Assembly (NCBI GenBank): GCA_937995875.1
Contig: CALKIW010000121.1
Location: forward strand, 6,916 to 70,915
Reading direction: 5' to 3'
DNA: 64,000 nucleotides
Source of the DNA: an uncultured Bacteroidales bacterium
Lineage (GTDB): Bacteria; Bacteroidota; Bacteroidia; Bacteroidales; Bacteroidaceae
Below are positions 36,953-45,753 of this stretch, one piece after another. The position numbers and the translations under genes are program-made. The notes beneath the pieces were generated by a model. That model was not told the DNA's origin. It saw only the letters and a program-made list of their open reading frames with translations, and did no database searches. Numbering within the stretch: the stretch's first letter is position 1; each line of letters opens with the position of its first letter.

Positions 36953-37493
36953 ATCCGTTCTGTTTTCTTAATTACGACTTTGGAGTAATTCTTTCCCCCT
37001 CGGGGCAAGGGTCTTTGTGGTACAAACGGCGGTTTGTGTTACAAAGACACACCTTGCCAGTATCAAGAGATGATGCGAATGAAGCATCCACCTGTAAGGG
37101 TGTCCGCTTCGGATAGTTCACCTCCATGTTTCCTATCCGCCTGCAAAGTTACGGTGGATTTTCAAATATCTCATTATCAAAGATATTCACTCTTTTTCCT
37201 TTCATTTCCCTGTACTTCACAGGCATGGAAATATCTATTGAAAAAGCGTTTATTTTGCAGACGGAACGAGCGGATAATCGTTCGGAAGTCCTATCGGAAG
37301 AACGACAAGACGGACGGTATCTTAATCGTTCAATTCATCGTCAGACAGAACCATCGACATACCGACAAAACGACAAACAAAACGACAGATAGTTCGATAT
37401 ATCGACAGACAGGAAAAACGATTATCCGTTCAAACGATTGGTCAAACGACCTATCGTTTCAATAACAGTCCAAACGATTCAAACATCTATTAT
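36953..37493. other. 541-bp non-coding region between mobA and traA (likely oriT and divergent promoters)
   Basis: The mob genes run left and the tra genes right from this region, as around oriT in CTnDOT-type elements. It contains the inverted repeat at 37011-37048 and, from about 37255 to 37475, a dense set of short degenerate repeats (AACGAT, CGACA, ATCGTT and their complements). No convincing gene is present; the open frames across it are incidental. A nick site cannot be placed from sequence alone. Confidence 0.6.
37004..37058. repeat. Large inverted repeat, oriT or Mob-binding candidate
   Basis: GTCTTTGTGGTACAAAC (37011-37027) pairs with GTTTGTGTTACAAAGAC (37032-37048) with few mismatches; outside it GGCAAGG and CCTTGCC (about 37004-37010 and 37052-37058) extend the symmetry. 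It is 59 bp upstream of mobA. Relaxase sites are commonly next to such repeats; the assignment is inference. Confidence 0.6.
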
Positions 37494-38273
37494 ATGGCAC
37501 AGATACAAGCATCGCCCATATATCTGGGCTTCTCCTCCCAAAAGGGAGGCGTGGGTAAAAGTACCTTGGCTGAGATTATCAGCAGCATCCTTTACTATGA
37601 AAAAGGCATCCACCTTTTTGCAGTGGACTGCGACCTCTCACAGGACTCATTCTATAAGCTCCGTGAAAGGGAAAAGGCCTGTATTGAGAGCGACCCACAG
37701 CTTTCCTTGCAGATGACACAATACTTTTCCTCTTTGAGGCGTACAGCCTACCGCATACTCAAAGCCGCCCCTAAGGAAGCAATAGCAACAGCAAATGAGT
37801 ATATCCGCAAGCATTCATCAGAGAAGTTCGATCTGGTCATCTTCGACTTTCCCGGTCATGCAGGCACCAGCGACCTCCTGCAGCTCTCGCTGGATATGGA
37901 CTATATCCTTTCGCCCTTGGAGCCTGACGTGCAGTCAATGGTTGCCTGTCTTACCTATGTCAAAGCGGTAAATGACTTGGGCGTGTCCATGTCAAGTGCC
38001 CGTATCAAGGAAATCATTCTCCTTTGGAACAAGGTGGACCGGAGAGTAAAGAATACGCTCATTGAATACTACAGCAAGTATATCAGGAACGAAGACTACA
38101 CGCTGCTCGACCAGCACGTCTATGCCACCCACCGCTTCAGCCATGAACTGGAGCAATACGGATTCCGTGGAGTATTCCGCTCCACTTACCTGCCTCCCAA
38201 TAAAGCCTTACGGACAGGGACGGGCATCGATGAGCTGACAGAAGAACTGCTTCCCCACATCCAACTTAAATAA
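37494..38273 (+). CDS. traA: ParA-family ATPase TraA
   Basis: A 259-residue deviant Walker-A ATPase: SSQKGGVGKSTLAEI (about residues 15-29) with the signature lysine, and a Walker-B-like LVIFDFPGHAG near residue 118. It matches TraA of CTnDOT-type elements, first gene of the tra operon. ParA-like proteins position DNA or complexes; its exact role in transfer is not established. Next gene follows after 9 bp. Confidence 0.9.
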   Translation: MAQIQASPIYLGFSSQKGGVGKSTLAEIISSILYYEKGIHLFAVDCDLSQDSFYKLREREKACIESDPQLSLQMTQYFSSLRRTAYRILKAAPKEAIATANEYIRKHSSEKFDLVIFDFPGHAGTSDLLQLSLDMDYILSPLEPDVQSMVACLTYVKAVNDLGVSMSSARIKEIILLWNKVDRRVKNTLIEYYSKYIRNEDYTLLDQHVYATHRFSHELEQYGFRGVFRSTYLPPNKALRTGTGIDELTEELLPHIQLK

Positions 38274-38282
38274 GACATCACT

Positions 38283-38795
38283 ATGGCAAAGATACAGGAA
38301 CAACGGCAAAAATTAGAAGCCAAACTTAAGGAGATGGCAGAAGACGGGGTAATGAAGACCCCACAGAAAGAAACATTGGCTTTCGACCCTCCCGATGAGG
38401 AAGATGAGGAGGATGCCAAAGCGGATGTAAGTCCCAACCAAAAGGAAAAACAGCATCCAGTAAAGGAGGTTATGCCTGCCTCAGAAGAAACACAGGACAA
38501 GCCCTTGTACAAAAGCCGTGAAAAAGAAAATGAGAAAAGTGTGGATTTTCCCCGGATTTCCTTTGAGGACTACCGCACACGCTATCTGCAATCCGTCCGC
38601 CTCCGGGAGCGAACCAACTTCACCATGAATGTGGATACGCTTCAGGTGCTGAGAAATATCTTGCAGGACTTGGGTGAGCGGGTGTCGATGGCATCCTACA
38701 TCGACAACATCCTGCGTGAACACCTCAAGGAGCACAAGGAACTGCTCAACAATGCCACGGCAAAGCATCGGCGCAAGGTGGCAATAGACTTTTGA
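38283..38795 (+). CDS. traB: DUF3408 conjugation protein (TraB-type)
   Basis: A 170-residue protein. The N-terminal half is acidic and low in complexity (DPPDEEDEEDAKADVS); the C-terminal half (FPRISFEDYRTRYLQSVRLR ... VSMASYIDNILREHL) is the DUF3408 part, which resembles a ribbon-helix-helix DNA-binding fold. It may work with TraA as a ParB-like partner (inference). CTnDOT has two DUF3408 genes (traB, traC); only one is present here. Confidence 0.75.
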   Translation: MAKIQEQRQKLEAKLKEMAEDGVMKTPQKETLAFDPPDEEDEEDAKADVSPNQKEKQHPVKEVMPASEETQDKPLYKSREKENEKSVDFPRISFEDYRTRYLQSVRLRERTNFTMNVDTLQVLRNILQDLGERVSMASYIDNILREHLKEHKELLNNATAKHRRKVAIDF

Positions 38796-38828
38796 ATAAA
38801 GAACCAACGACATATAAAAATCACCATT

Positions 38829-39623
38829 ATGCAAACGATACTATTCAACATACTTCTGTTTCTGATAGTGGTATGGGTGTTCATTGGAATACTCTTCCTT
38901 TGGCAGCAGTTCCGCATGACGTGCCGCAAATTGGAGAAAGCCTGTGAGAAGAAAGAAGAACGGAAACAGAGTGTATCTCCTGTTACCCAAGAACAAATCG
39001 AGCAGGCACGGCAAATGCTTATCGGCAAGAGCAAATCATACGGGGAACGCCATACAGAACTGTCTGGGACAATCAAGGAAGTTTCTTCTGCCTTCCCCAA
39101 AGTTCCCGCTGTTTCCCCAACTGAAAATCCAGCCGAAAACCCCGGTACTTTTGCAGGAGAAAATCCTCCGGTACCCGAAGAAACAGAAGATGCGGAAGGT
39201 ACAGCCGAAGAGAATGAGATGCAGATTGACTACACGATGGACGAGCCGGATGAGGACAGCATCGTCCGTGAGGAACTGCAAATCGCCGATGCTGCCATGC
39301 CGGAGGTCTCACCATCCGCTATCCTCGCACGCGACTTGGTTCGTGTCAATAGCTGGCACAAGAACGATGATACGCTTGACGGGGAAAATGAAGCCGAGGT
39401 GCGGGACACGCTGCAAAGCATACGAGGCACACAGCTCATTGACTACATCAAGGAGGCAACGCTCAAGCAGGAGAAAGACCATCAGAAACTGCTCGCAGCC
39501 ATCCGTAAGGCAGAAGAAGCGGAAATGATGAGCGAAGAAACAATCTATCCTGATAATGATACAGCCCAAGAGGGCGATGATGTGTCGGAAGAAGCCGACC
39601 GTCCACTGTCATACTATCTGTAA
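38829..39623 (+). CDS. traD: TraD-type conjugation protein (DUF4122-like)
   Basis: A 264-residue protein with one N-terminal membrane segment (FNILLFLIVVWVFIGILFL) and a mostly acidic cytoplasmic part rich in Pro/Glu/Asp. The C-terminal region (SPSAILARDLVRVNSWHK, LIDYIKEATLKQEKDHQK) fits the TraD/DUF4122 position in this operon type. Biochemical role unknown. Confidence 0.65.
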   Translation: MQTILFNILLFLIVVWVFIGILFLWQQFRMTCRKLEKACEKKEERKQSVSPVTQEQIEQARQMLIGKSKSYGERHTELSGTIKEVSSAFPKVPAVSPTENPAENPGTFAGENPPVPEETEDAEGTAEENEMQIDYTMDEPDEDSIVREELQIADAAMPEVSPSAILARDLVRVNSWHKNDDTLDGENEAEVRDTLQSIRGTQLIDYIKEATLKQEKDHQKLLAAIRKAEEAEMMSEETIYPDNDTAQEGDDVSEEADRPLSYYL

Positions 39624-39653
39624 GACTAATGTTTTTGTTCATATTGTGAAGTG

Positions 39654-39773
39654 ATGCAGGGGTGGCTCAAAAGTAAAACAATCAGCCAATATCTGTCATA
39701 CGATAAAACCGAGCCACCACCTGCCACCTCCACCCCCAAAGAAGACAATTTATTTAATGACAACTTAAAATAA
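39654..39773 (+). CDS. Possible 39-residue small protein before traE
   Basis: An ATG at 39654 opens a short frame (MQGWLKSKTISQYLSYDKTE, then a Pro/Thr-rich stretch) ending 7 bp before traE. It fits the operon spacing, being the only thing in a 157-bp gap. I do not recognise it, and a real product is uncertain. Confidence 0.4.
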   Translation: MQGWLKSKTISQYLSYDKTEPPPATSTPKEDNLFNDNLK

Positions 39774-39780
39774 AAGAACA

Positions 39781-40086
39781 ATGCACAACAAAAAGAAAAT
39801 CACAATGATGCTGCTCCTGATGGCTGCCGCCGCCACAGGAGCATACGCACAGGGAAACGGGCTGGCGGGTATCAATGAAGCCACAAAAATGGTAACGTCC
39901 TACTTCGACCCGGGCACGAAACTTATCTATGCCATCGGCGCCGTGGTGGGCTTGATTGGAGGAATCAAGGTCTATAACAAGTTCTCAAGTGGCGACCCCG
40001 ACACGAGCAAGACCGCCGCTTCTTGGTTCGGCGCGTGTATCTTCCTCATCGTGGCTGCGACCATCCTGCGCTCTTTCTTCCTGTAA
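39781..40086 (+). CDS. traE: TraE (DUF4134), VirB2/pilin-like membrane protein
   Basis: A 101-residue protein with a signal peptide (MMLLLMAAAATGAYAQG) and two hydrophobic segments (LIYAIGAVVGLIGGIKVY and ACIFLIVAATILRSFFL). Size and topology match TraE of Bacteroidales conjugative elements and resemble VirB2-type subunits. The next gene starts 3 bp after the stop. Confidence 0.9.
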   Translation: MHNKKKITMMLLLMAAAATGAYAQGNGLAGINEATKMVTSYFDPGTKLIYAIGAVVGLIGGIKVYNKFSSGDPDTSKTAASWFGACIFLIVAATILRSFFL

Positions 40087-40088
40087 CA

Positions 40089-40424
40089 ATGGCAGAGTGG
40101 GAAATCAACAAGGGTATAGGTCGGACGGTGGAGTTTAAGGGCCTGAAGGCGCAGTACCTCTTCCTTTTTGCGGGAGGCTTGCTTGCCGTCTTCATTCTCG
40201 TGGTCGTACTCTACCTCTGCGGAGTCAGCCAGATTGCCTGTCTGGTCATAGGCGTAGTGGGTGCCACCCTCGTGGTGTGGCAAACGTTCGCCATGAACCG
40301 AAAGTACGGGCAGTACGGGCTGATGAAGCAGGGGGCGGTGCGTATGCACCCACGCTACCTTGTGAACCGCCGGACGGTCTTTCACCTTATCCGTAACCTT
40401 CAACCCAAAAGAAAGAAGCAATGA
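40089..40424 (+). CDS. traF: TraF (DUF4133), VirB3-like membrane protein
   Basis: A 111-residue protein. I chose the ATG at 40089 (MAEWEINKGIGRTVEFKGLK), right after traE, rather than an in-frame start 66 bp upstream that lies inside traE. Two adjacent hydrophobic segments (about residues 24-67) precede a basic tail. Its place before the VirB4-like ATPase matches VirB3-type proteins. It overlaps traG by 4 bp. Confidence 0.9.
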   Translation: MAEWEINKGIGRTVEFKGLKAQYLFLFAGGLLAVFILVVVLYLCGVSQIACLVIGVVGATLVVWQTFAMNRKYGQYGLMKQGAVRMHPRYLVNRRTVFHLIRNLQPKRKKQ

Positions 40425-42934
40425 GAAACAACAGTAAGATAACGACCTTGGAATCGAAATTCCCGCTGCTCTCCGTCGAGCAGGGGTGCATGGTGAGCAA
40501 GGATGCGGACATCACGGTGGCTTTCCGTGTGGAGCTTCCAGAACTCTTCACCGTCACCTCCGCAGAATACGAGGCGATGCACTCGGCTTGGCACAAGGCT
40601 ATCAAGGTGCTGCCCGACTACAGTATCGTCCACAAGCAGGACTGGTTCGTCAAGGAGGACTACCGGGGCAGGCTCTCCGACGGAGGACTGAGCTTCCTTG
40701 CCCGTGCATCGGAACGGCATTTCAACGAACGTCCGTACCTGCATCACAGCGTTTACCTGTTCCTGACCAAGACCAACAGGCAGCGTATGGCACAGCAGAG
40801 CAATTTTTCCTCGCTCTGCCGTGGACATCTCATTCCCAAGGAAATCACTGGCAGGGACGAAGTGATGAAGTTCATGGAAGCCGTCGATCAGTTCGAGCGT
40901 ATCATCAACGACACAGAGCAGATAAGGATTATCCGCATGACGGAAGAAGAATTGGTAGGCACAAAGGAAAAAGGTGGCTTGCTGGACAGGTATTTCTCCC
41001 TCTCGGAAGAAGGACACGCCTCGCTGGAGGACATCCGTCTGGGTGCCGACCTTGTGCGTGTGGGCGACAATATGCTTTGTCTGCATACGCTCTCAGACAC
41101 GGACGACCTGCCGACTACGGTCAGCACCGACAGCCGATATGAACGGCTCTCCACCGACCGGAGCGACTGCCGACTGTCCTTTGCCGCTCCCGTGGGCCTG
41201 ATGCTGCCGTGTAACCATATCTACAACCAGTACATCTTCATCGAGGACAGCGACGCCAATCTTGAACGCTTCGAAAGGCAGGCAAGGAACATGCACTCGC
41301 TGGCACGTTATTCCCGTTCCAATCAGATTAACGAGGAGTGGATACAGGAGTATCTCAACATCGCCCACTCGCAGGGCTTGACCTCCATCCGTGCGCATTT
41401 CAACGTGCTGGCATGGAGCAGCGACAAGGAGGAACTGCGCACTGTCAAGAATGACGTGGGCAGTGCCCTTGCCCTGATGGAGTGCCGACCGCGCCACAAC
41501 ACCATTGACACGGCAACACTCTATTGGGCGGGTATTCCCGGCAATGCAGCCGATTTTCCCGCCGAAGAGTCGTTCTATACATTTATCGAGCCTGCCCTCT
41601 GCTTCTTCACGGCAGAGACCAACTACAAGGACTCGCTCTCTCCCTTCGGCATCAAGATGGCAGACCGTCTTTCGGGCAAGCCCATCCATCTCGACATCTC
41701 CGACCTGCCGATGAAAAAGGGCGTGATTACCAACCGCAACAAGTTCATTCTCGGTCCTTCGGGCAGTGGCAAGAGTTTCTTCACCAACCACATGGTACGC
41801 CAGTATTACGAGCAGGGGGCGCACGTCCTCTTGGTCGATACGGGTAACTCATATCAGGGCTTGTGTGAGCTTATCCACCGCAAGACCAAGGGAGAGGACG
41901 GGGTATATTTCACCTATACGGATGAACATCCCATTTCATTCAATCCTTTCTATACCGATGATTACGTCTTTGACGTGGAGAAAAGGGAGAGTATCTGCAC
42001 ACTACTGCTCACGCTCTGGAAAAGTGCCGATGAGCATATCACCAAGACTGAAGCGGGCGAACTCGGTTCTGCCGTCAATAGCTACATCGAACTTATCCGG
42101 ACGGATCATACCATCGTTCCCTGCTTCAACACCTTCTACGAGTATCTGCGCGATATCTATCGGGAGGATATGCAAAAGCGGGACATCGAGGTAACGCTCT
42201 CGGACTTCAACATCAACAACCTCCTGACGACACTGAAGCAATACTATCGTGGCGGTCGCTACGACTTCCTACTGAACTCGGACAAGAACATTGACCTGCT
42301 CTCCAAACGCTTCATTGTCTTTGAGATTGACCAAGTGAAGGATAACAAAGACCTTTTCCCCGTGGTGACGATTATCATCATGGAGGCTTTCATCAACAAG
42401 ATGCGCCGATTGAAGGGTATCCGAAAAATGATACTTATTGAGGAAGCATGGAAGGCGATTGCCTCTGCAAATATGGCGGACTATATCAAGTATCTCTACA
42501 AGACCGTCAGAAAGTATTTCGGCGAGGCCATTGTCGTGACGCAGGAGGTGGACGACATCATCCAGTCGCCCATCGTCAAGGAGAGCATCATCAACAACTC
42601 CGACTGCAAGATACTGCTCGACCAGCGCAAGTATATGACCAAGTTCGACGGCATACAGGCGATGCTCGGTCTTTCGGAAAAGGAGAAGAGCCAGATACTC
42701 TCCATCAACCAGAACAACGACCCGAACAGGCTTTACAAGGAGGTATGGATTGGCTTGGGCGGTATGCAGAGTGCCGTCTATGCCACGGAGGTGAGCATGG
42801 AGGAATACCTCACCTACACCACGGAGGAAACAGAAAAGGTAGAGGTCATGCAGCGTGCGGAACAGCTCGGTGGCGACATCGAGACGGCTATCCGTCAGCT
42901 GGCTGCTGAAAAGCGTGCTGCACGAAGCAGATAG
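40421..42934 (+). CDS. traG: TraG, VirB4-type conjugation ATPase
   Basis: An 837-residue cytoplasmic ATPase that powers assembly of the type IV secretion channel. Walker A GPSGSGKSFFTN is near residues 445-456 and Walker B MILIEEAWKAI near residue 670, followed by VVTQEVDDI as in VirB4. Length and order match TraG of CTnDOT-type elements. A 137-bp gap separates it from traI; no traH is seen. Confidence 0.95.
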   Translation: MRNNSKITTLESKFPLLSVEQGCMVSKDADITVAFRVELPELFTVTSAEYEAMHSAWHKAIKVLPDYSIVHKQDWFVKEDYRGRLSDGGLSFLARASERHFNERPYLHHSVYLFLTKTNRQRMAQQSNFSSLCRGHLIPKEITGRDEVMKFMEAVDQFERIINDTEQIRIIRMTEEELVGTKEKGGLLDRYFSLSEEGHASLEDIRLGADLVRVGDNMLCLHTLSDTDDLPTTVSTDSRYERLSTDRSDCRLSFAAPVGLMLPCNHIYNQYIFIEDSDANLERFERQARNMHSLARYSRSNQINEEWIQEYLNIAHSQGLTSIRAHFNVLAWSSDKEELRTVKNDVGSALALMECRPRHNTIDTATLYWAGIPGNAADFPAEESFYTFIEPALCFFTAETNYKDSLSPFGIKMADRLSGKPIHLDISDLPMKKGVITNRNKFILGPSGSGKSFFTNHMVRQYYEQGAHVLLVDTGNSYQGLCELIHRKTKGEDGVYFTYTDEHPISFNPFYTDDYVFDVEKRESICTLLLTLWKSADEHITKTEAGELGSAVNSYIELIRTDHTIVPCFNTFYEYLRDIYREDMQKRDIEVTLSDFNINNLLTTLKQYYRGGRYDFLLNSDKNIDLLSKRFIVFEIDQVKDNKDLFPVVTIIIMEAFINKMRRLKGIRKMILIEEAWKAIASANMADYIKYLYKTVRKYFGEAIVVTQEVDDIIQSPIVKESIINNSDCKILLDQRKYMTKFDGIQAMLGLSEKEKSQILSINQNNDPNRLYKEVWIGLGGMQSAVYATEVSMEEYLTYTTEETEKVEVMQRAEQLGGDIETAIRQLAAEKRAARSR

Positions 42935-43071
42935 ATTGGTCTTTGATATATAAGACTCTACGGATTATAGTGTTAAATACTGATGAACAAGGGAGTTAAA
43001 CACTGATGATTGACACTCCTTAATGAGAATTCAAATAAACATATTATTCACATCATAAACAAGAAAGAACA

Positions 43072-43704
43072 ATGAAGACAAAGATTTTAATGCTGATGAT
43101 TTGTGCCGTTCTCTTTATGAATGGCAAAGCCCACGCACAGTGGACGGTCTATGATCCGGGCAACTTCGCGGGCAACATCGCCAACTCCGTCAAGGAGATT
43201 GCCACGGCGGGAAAGACGGTGAAGAACACCCTGGACGGATTCAAGGAAGTGGAGAAGCTCTACAACGACACCAAGAAGTATTACGATGCGCTGAAGAAGG
43301 TGAACAACCTCATCGGCGATGCCTACAAGGTCAAGGAGTGCATCCTCATGGTGGGCGACATCTCGGAGATTTACGTTACCTCCTATAAGAAGATGCTCTC
43401 GGACAGGAACTTCCGTCCCTCAGAGCTCGCCGCGATGGCTTCGGGCTACGCCAAGCTGCTGGAGCAGAGCGGTGAGAGCCTGAAGGAACTCAAGTCCGTT
43501 GCCAAGTCGGGCGTCTTTTCCATGAACGACCACGAGCGCATGCAGGCTATCGACCGTATCTACACCACACTGCGGGAATACCGCTCTCTCGTGTCGTACT
43601 ACACAAGGAAGAACATCTCCGTGAGCTACGTCCGTGCAAGGGAGAGGAACGACCTCGCCTCCGTCAAGGCGCTCTACGGCAACACGGCAAGCAGGTACTG
43701 GTAA
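43072..43704 (+). CDS. traI: TraI (DUF4141), VirB5/TrbJ-like periplasmic protein
   Basis: A 210-residue secreted protein with a cleavable signal (MLMICAVLFMNGKAHAQW). The mature part is helical (NFAGNIANSVKEIATAGKTV ... EVEKLYNDTKKYYDALKKV), the pattern of DUF4141/TrbJ proteins that contribute to the channel or pilus tip. It is followed 47 bp later by traJ. Confidence 0.88.
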   Translation: MKTKILMLMICAVLFMNGKAHAQWTVYDPGNFAGNIANSVKEIATAGKTVKNTLDGFKEVEKLYNDTKKYYDALKKVNNLIGDAYKVKECILMVGDISEIYVTSYKKMLSDRNFRPSELAAMASGYAKLLEQSGESLKELKSVAKSGVFSMNDHERMQAIDRIYTTLREYRSLVSYYTRKNISVSYVRARERNDLASVKALYGNTASRYW

Positions 43705-43751
43705 TTTCATAGGCAGAACAACAATAAAACATTTATCAAACAAACTCGCTT

Positions 43752-44789
43752 ATGGATTTTGCCAGTTTACACGAGCTTTTACGCTCCACCTACGATGAGA
43801 TGATGCCCCTCTGCGCTCAGATGACAGGTATCGCCAAGGGGATAGCGGGCTTGGGCGCGCTCTTCTACATTGCCCTTCGGGTATGGGCTTCCATTGCCCG
43901 TGCCGAGGCAATCGACGTGTTTCCGCTGCTCCGTCCCTTTGTCTTGGGCTTCTGCATCATGTTCTTCCCGACCATCGTGCTGGGAACGATGAACGCCGTG
44001 CTCTCGCCCGTGGTGCAGGGGACGGAGATGATGGTGCACCAGCAGGAGGGCAACCTTGCGGAGCTTACCGCCAAGAGGGACAAATTGCAGGAGGAAGCCT
44101 ATCTCAGAAATCCCGAAACCGCCTATATGGTGTCCAATGAGAAATTCGATGAGAAGATAGAGGAAATGGGCATCATTGGTCCGGAGGATGCCGTGACGAT
44201 TGCGGGGATGTACGCCGAGCGTGCCGCCTACCAGACCAAGCAATGGTTCATGAAACTTGTTCACGACCTGATGGAACTGCTGTTCCACGCCTCGGGGCTT
44301 GTCATCGACACGCTCCGCACTTTTATCCTTATCGTTCTCTCCATTCTCGGTCCGATAGTCTTCGGCATTGCCGTGTGGGACGGTCTGTCGGGCTCGCTCA
44401 CGGCGTGGTTCTCACGCTATATCTCGGTCTATCTGTGGCTTCCCGTGAGCAGTATCCTGACGGCACTGCTCACCAAGATACAGGTCTTGATGATGCAGAA
44501 GGACATCGAGGCGCTCAGCGACCCGAACTACCTGCCCGATTCGGGGACGTGGTACTACATCGTCTTCTTCCTCATCGGCATCGTGGGCTACTTCTGCGTA
44601 CCTACCGTGGCAGGCTGGATTATCGAAGCCGGAGGCGGTATAGGCTCCTACGGTCGCAATGTCAATCAGACGGCACAGCGTGGCGCACAGGGTGCATACA
44701 CGGGCGGCAAATACGTGGCAGGTGGCGCAGGTGCAGCCATCGGCAACGTGGGAGGTCGCATCAAGGGCAGGCTGTTCAAGGGAAAATAG
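43752..44789 (+). CDS. traJ: TraJ, VirB6-like polytopic membrane protein
   Basis: A 345-residue protein with about six membrane segments, including FLGFCIMFFPTIVLG-type and FILIVLSILGPIVFGIAVW segments and a final IVFFLIGIVGYFCVPTVAGW. The tail is Gly-rich (SYGRNVNQTAQRGAQGAYTG). It matches TraJ, the VirB6-type inner-membrane channel component. It is 33 bp ahead of traK. Confidence 0.92.
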   Translation: MDFASLHELLRSTYDEMMPLCAQMTGIAKGIAGLGALFYIALRVWASIARAEAIDVFPLLRPFVLGFCIMFFPTIVLGTMNAVLSPVVQGTEMMVHQQEGNLAELTAKRDKLQEEAYLRNPETAYMVSNEKFDEKIEEMGIIGPEDAVTIAGMYAERAAYQTKQWFMKLVHDLMELLFHASGLVIDTLRTFILIVLSILGPIVFGIAVWDGLSGSLTAWFSRYISVYLWLPVSSILTALLTKIQVLMMQKDIEALSDPNYLPDSGTWYYIVFFLIGIVGYFCVPTVAGWIIEAGGGIGSYGRNVNQTAQRGAQGAYTGGKYVAGGAGAAIGNVGGRIKGRLFKGK

Positions 44790-44822
44790 GAATCAGAAAA
44801 CAAATAAAATGAAAATTGAACT

Positions 44823-45446
44823 ATGGAATTCAAATCACTCACCAATATCGAGACCTCTTTCAGACAGATACGGCTCTACGCCTTTGTCTTCGCCATCGTG
44901 TGCGTGGCAGTGAGCGGCTATGCCGTCTATGCCTCGTATGCCTTTGCCAAGGAGCAGCGGGAGAAAATCTATGTGCTTGACCAAGGGAAGTCGCTCATGC
45001 TTGCCCTCAGTCAGGACGCAAGCCGTAACCGTCCCGTGGAAGCCCGTGAGCATGTCCGCCGCTTCCACGAGCTGTTCTTCACCATTGCGCCCGACAAGGA
45101 CGCCATAGAGGGAAATATGCAGCGTGCCTTCCTCCTTTGCGACAAGTCGGCTTTCAACTATTACAAGGACCTGGCGGAGAAAGGCTACTACAACCGTGCC
45201 ATATCGGGCAATGTCAACCAGCGCATAGAGGTGGACTCCATACGCTGCAACTTTAATGCCTACCCTTACGAGGTAACGACCTTTGCCCGGCAGTTCATCG
45301 TCAGACAGAGCAACGTCACGGAGCGAAGTCTTGTCACGACCTGCATGCTGCAGAACTCCGTCCGCTCGGACAATAATCCGCAGGGCTTCCTGATGGAGCA
45401 TTTTCTTGTGCGTGAGAACAGGGATATTCAAACCTATAAACGATAA
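44823..45446 (+). CDS. traK: TraK, VirB8-like conjugation protein
   Basis: A 207-residue protein with a short cytoplasmic start (MEFKSLTNIETSFRQIRLYA), one membrane segment (about residues 18-40) and a periplasmic domain. That topology and the place between traJ and traL correspond to TraK and resemble VirB8-type assembly factors. The next gene follows after 4 bp. Confidence 0.92.
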   Translation: MEFKSLTNIETSFRQIRLYAFVFAIVCVAVSGYAVYASYAFAKEQREKIYVLDQGKSLMLALSQDASRNRPVEAREHVRRFHELFFTIAPDKDAIEGNMQRAFLLCDKSAFNYYKDLAEKGYYNRAISGNVNQRIEVDSIRCNFNAYPYEVTTFARQFIVRQSNVTERSLVTTCMLQNSVRSDNNPQGFLMEHFLVRENRDIQTYKR

Positions 45447-45450
45447 GGCT

Positions 45451-45753
45451 ATGGCAAGGAAAGGAAACCATCCGCTCGCCCGCCATTATCTGAGGCTTCA
45501 TCTGTGGCTCCGCCATCGGTGCGAAAGACTCACGATAGAGCAGCGCAAGGCTATCGTCTATGGGCTGAGTTTCGTCTATTTGGTCTGCTGCCTTTGGATG
45601 ATAGCACAGTTCTTCCTGCCTCCAAAGGAGGATAAACTGCCCATTCCCAAGGGAAAGCTGATGGACAGTTCCATACGGACGGACAGCACTTTGCACGAGC
45701 TATACGGCAATTATTACCTACAACATCATCAAAAAATCAACAACAATGGATAA
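45451..45753 (+). CDS. traL: TraL (DUF3989) small membrane protein
   Basis: A 100-residue protein. I took the ATG at 45451 (MARKGNHPLARHYLRLHLWL), 5 bp after the traK stop, instead of an upstream in-frame start lying inside traK. A basic N-terminus, one membrane segment (IVYGLSFVYLVCCLWMIAQF) and a short periplasmic tail agree with TraL. It overlaps traM by 8 bp. Confidence 0.85.
   Translation: MARKGNHPLARHYLRLHLWLRHRCERLTIEQRKAIVYGLSFVYLVCCLWMIAQFFLPPKEDKLPIPKGKLMDSSIRTDSTLHELYGNYYLQHHQKINNNG

Noticed and set aside
40023..40088. Longer traF start inside traE
   Set aside because: The ATG at 40089 lies right after the traE stop and gives the family's usual N-terminus.
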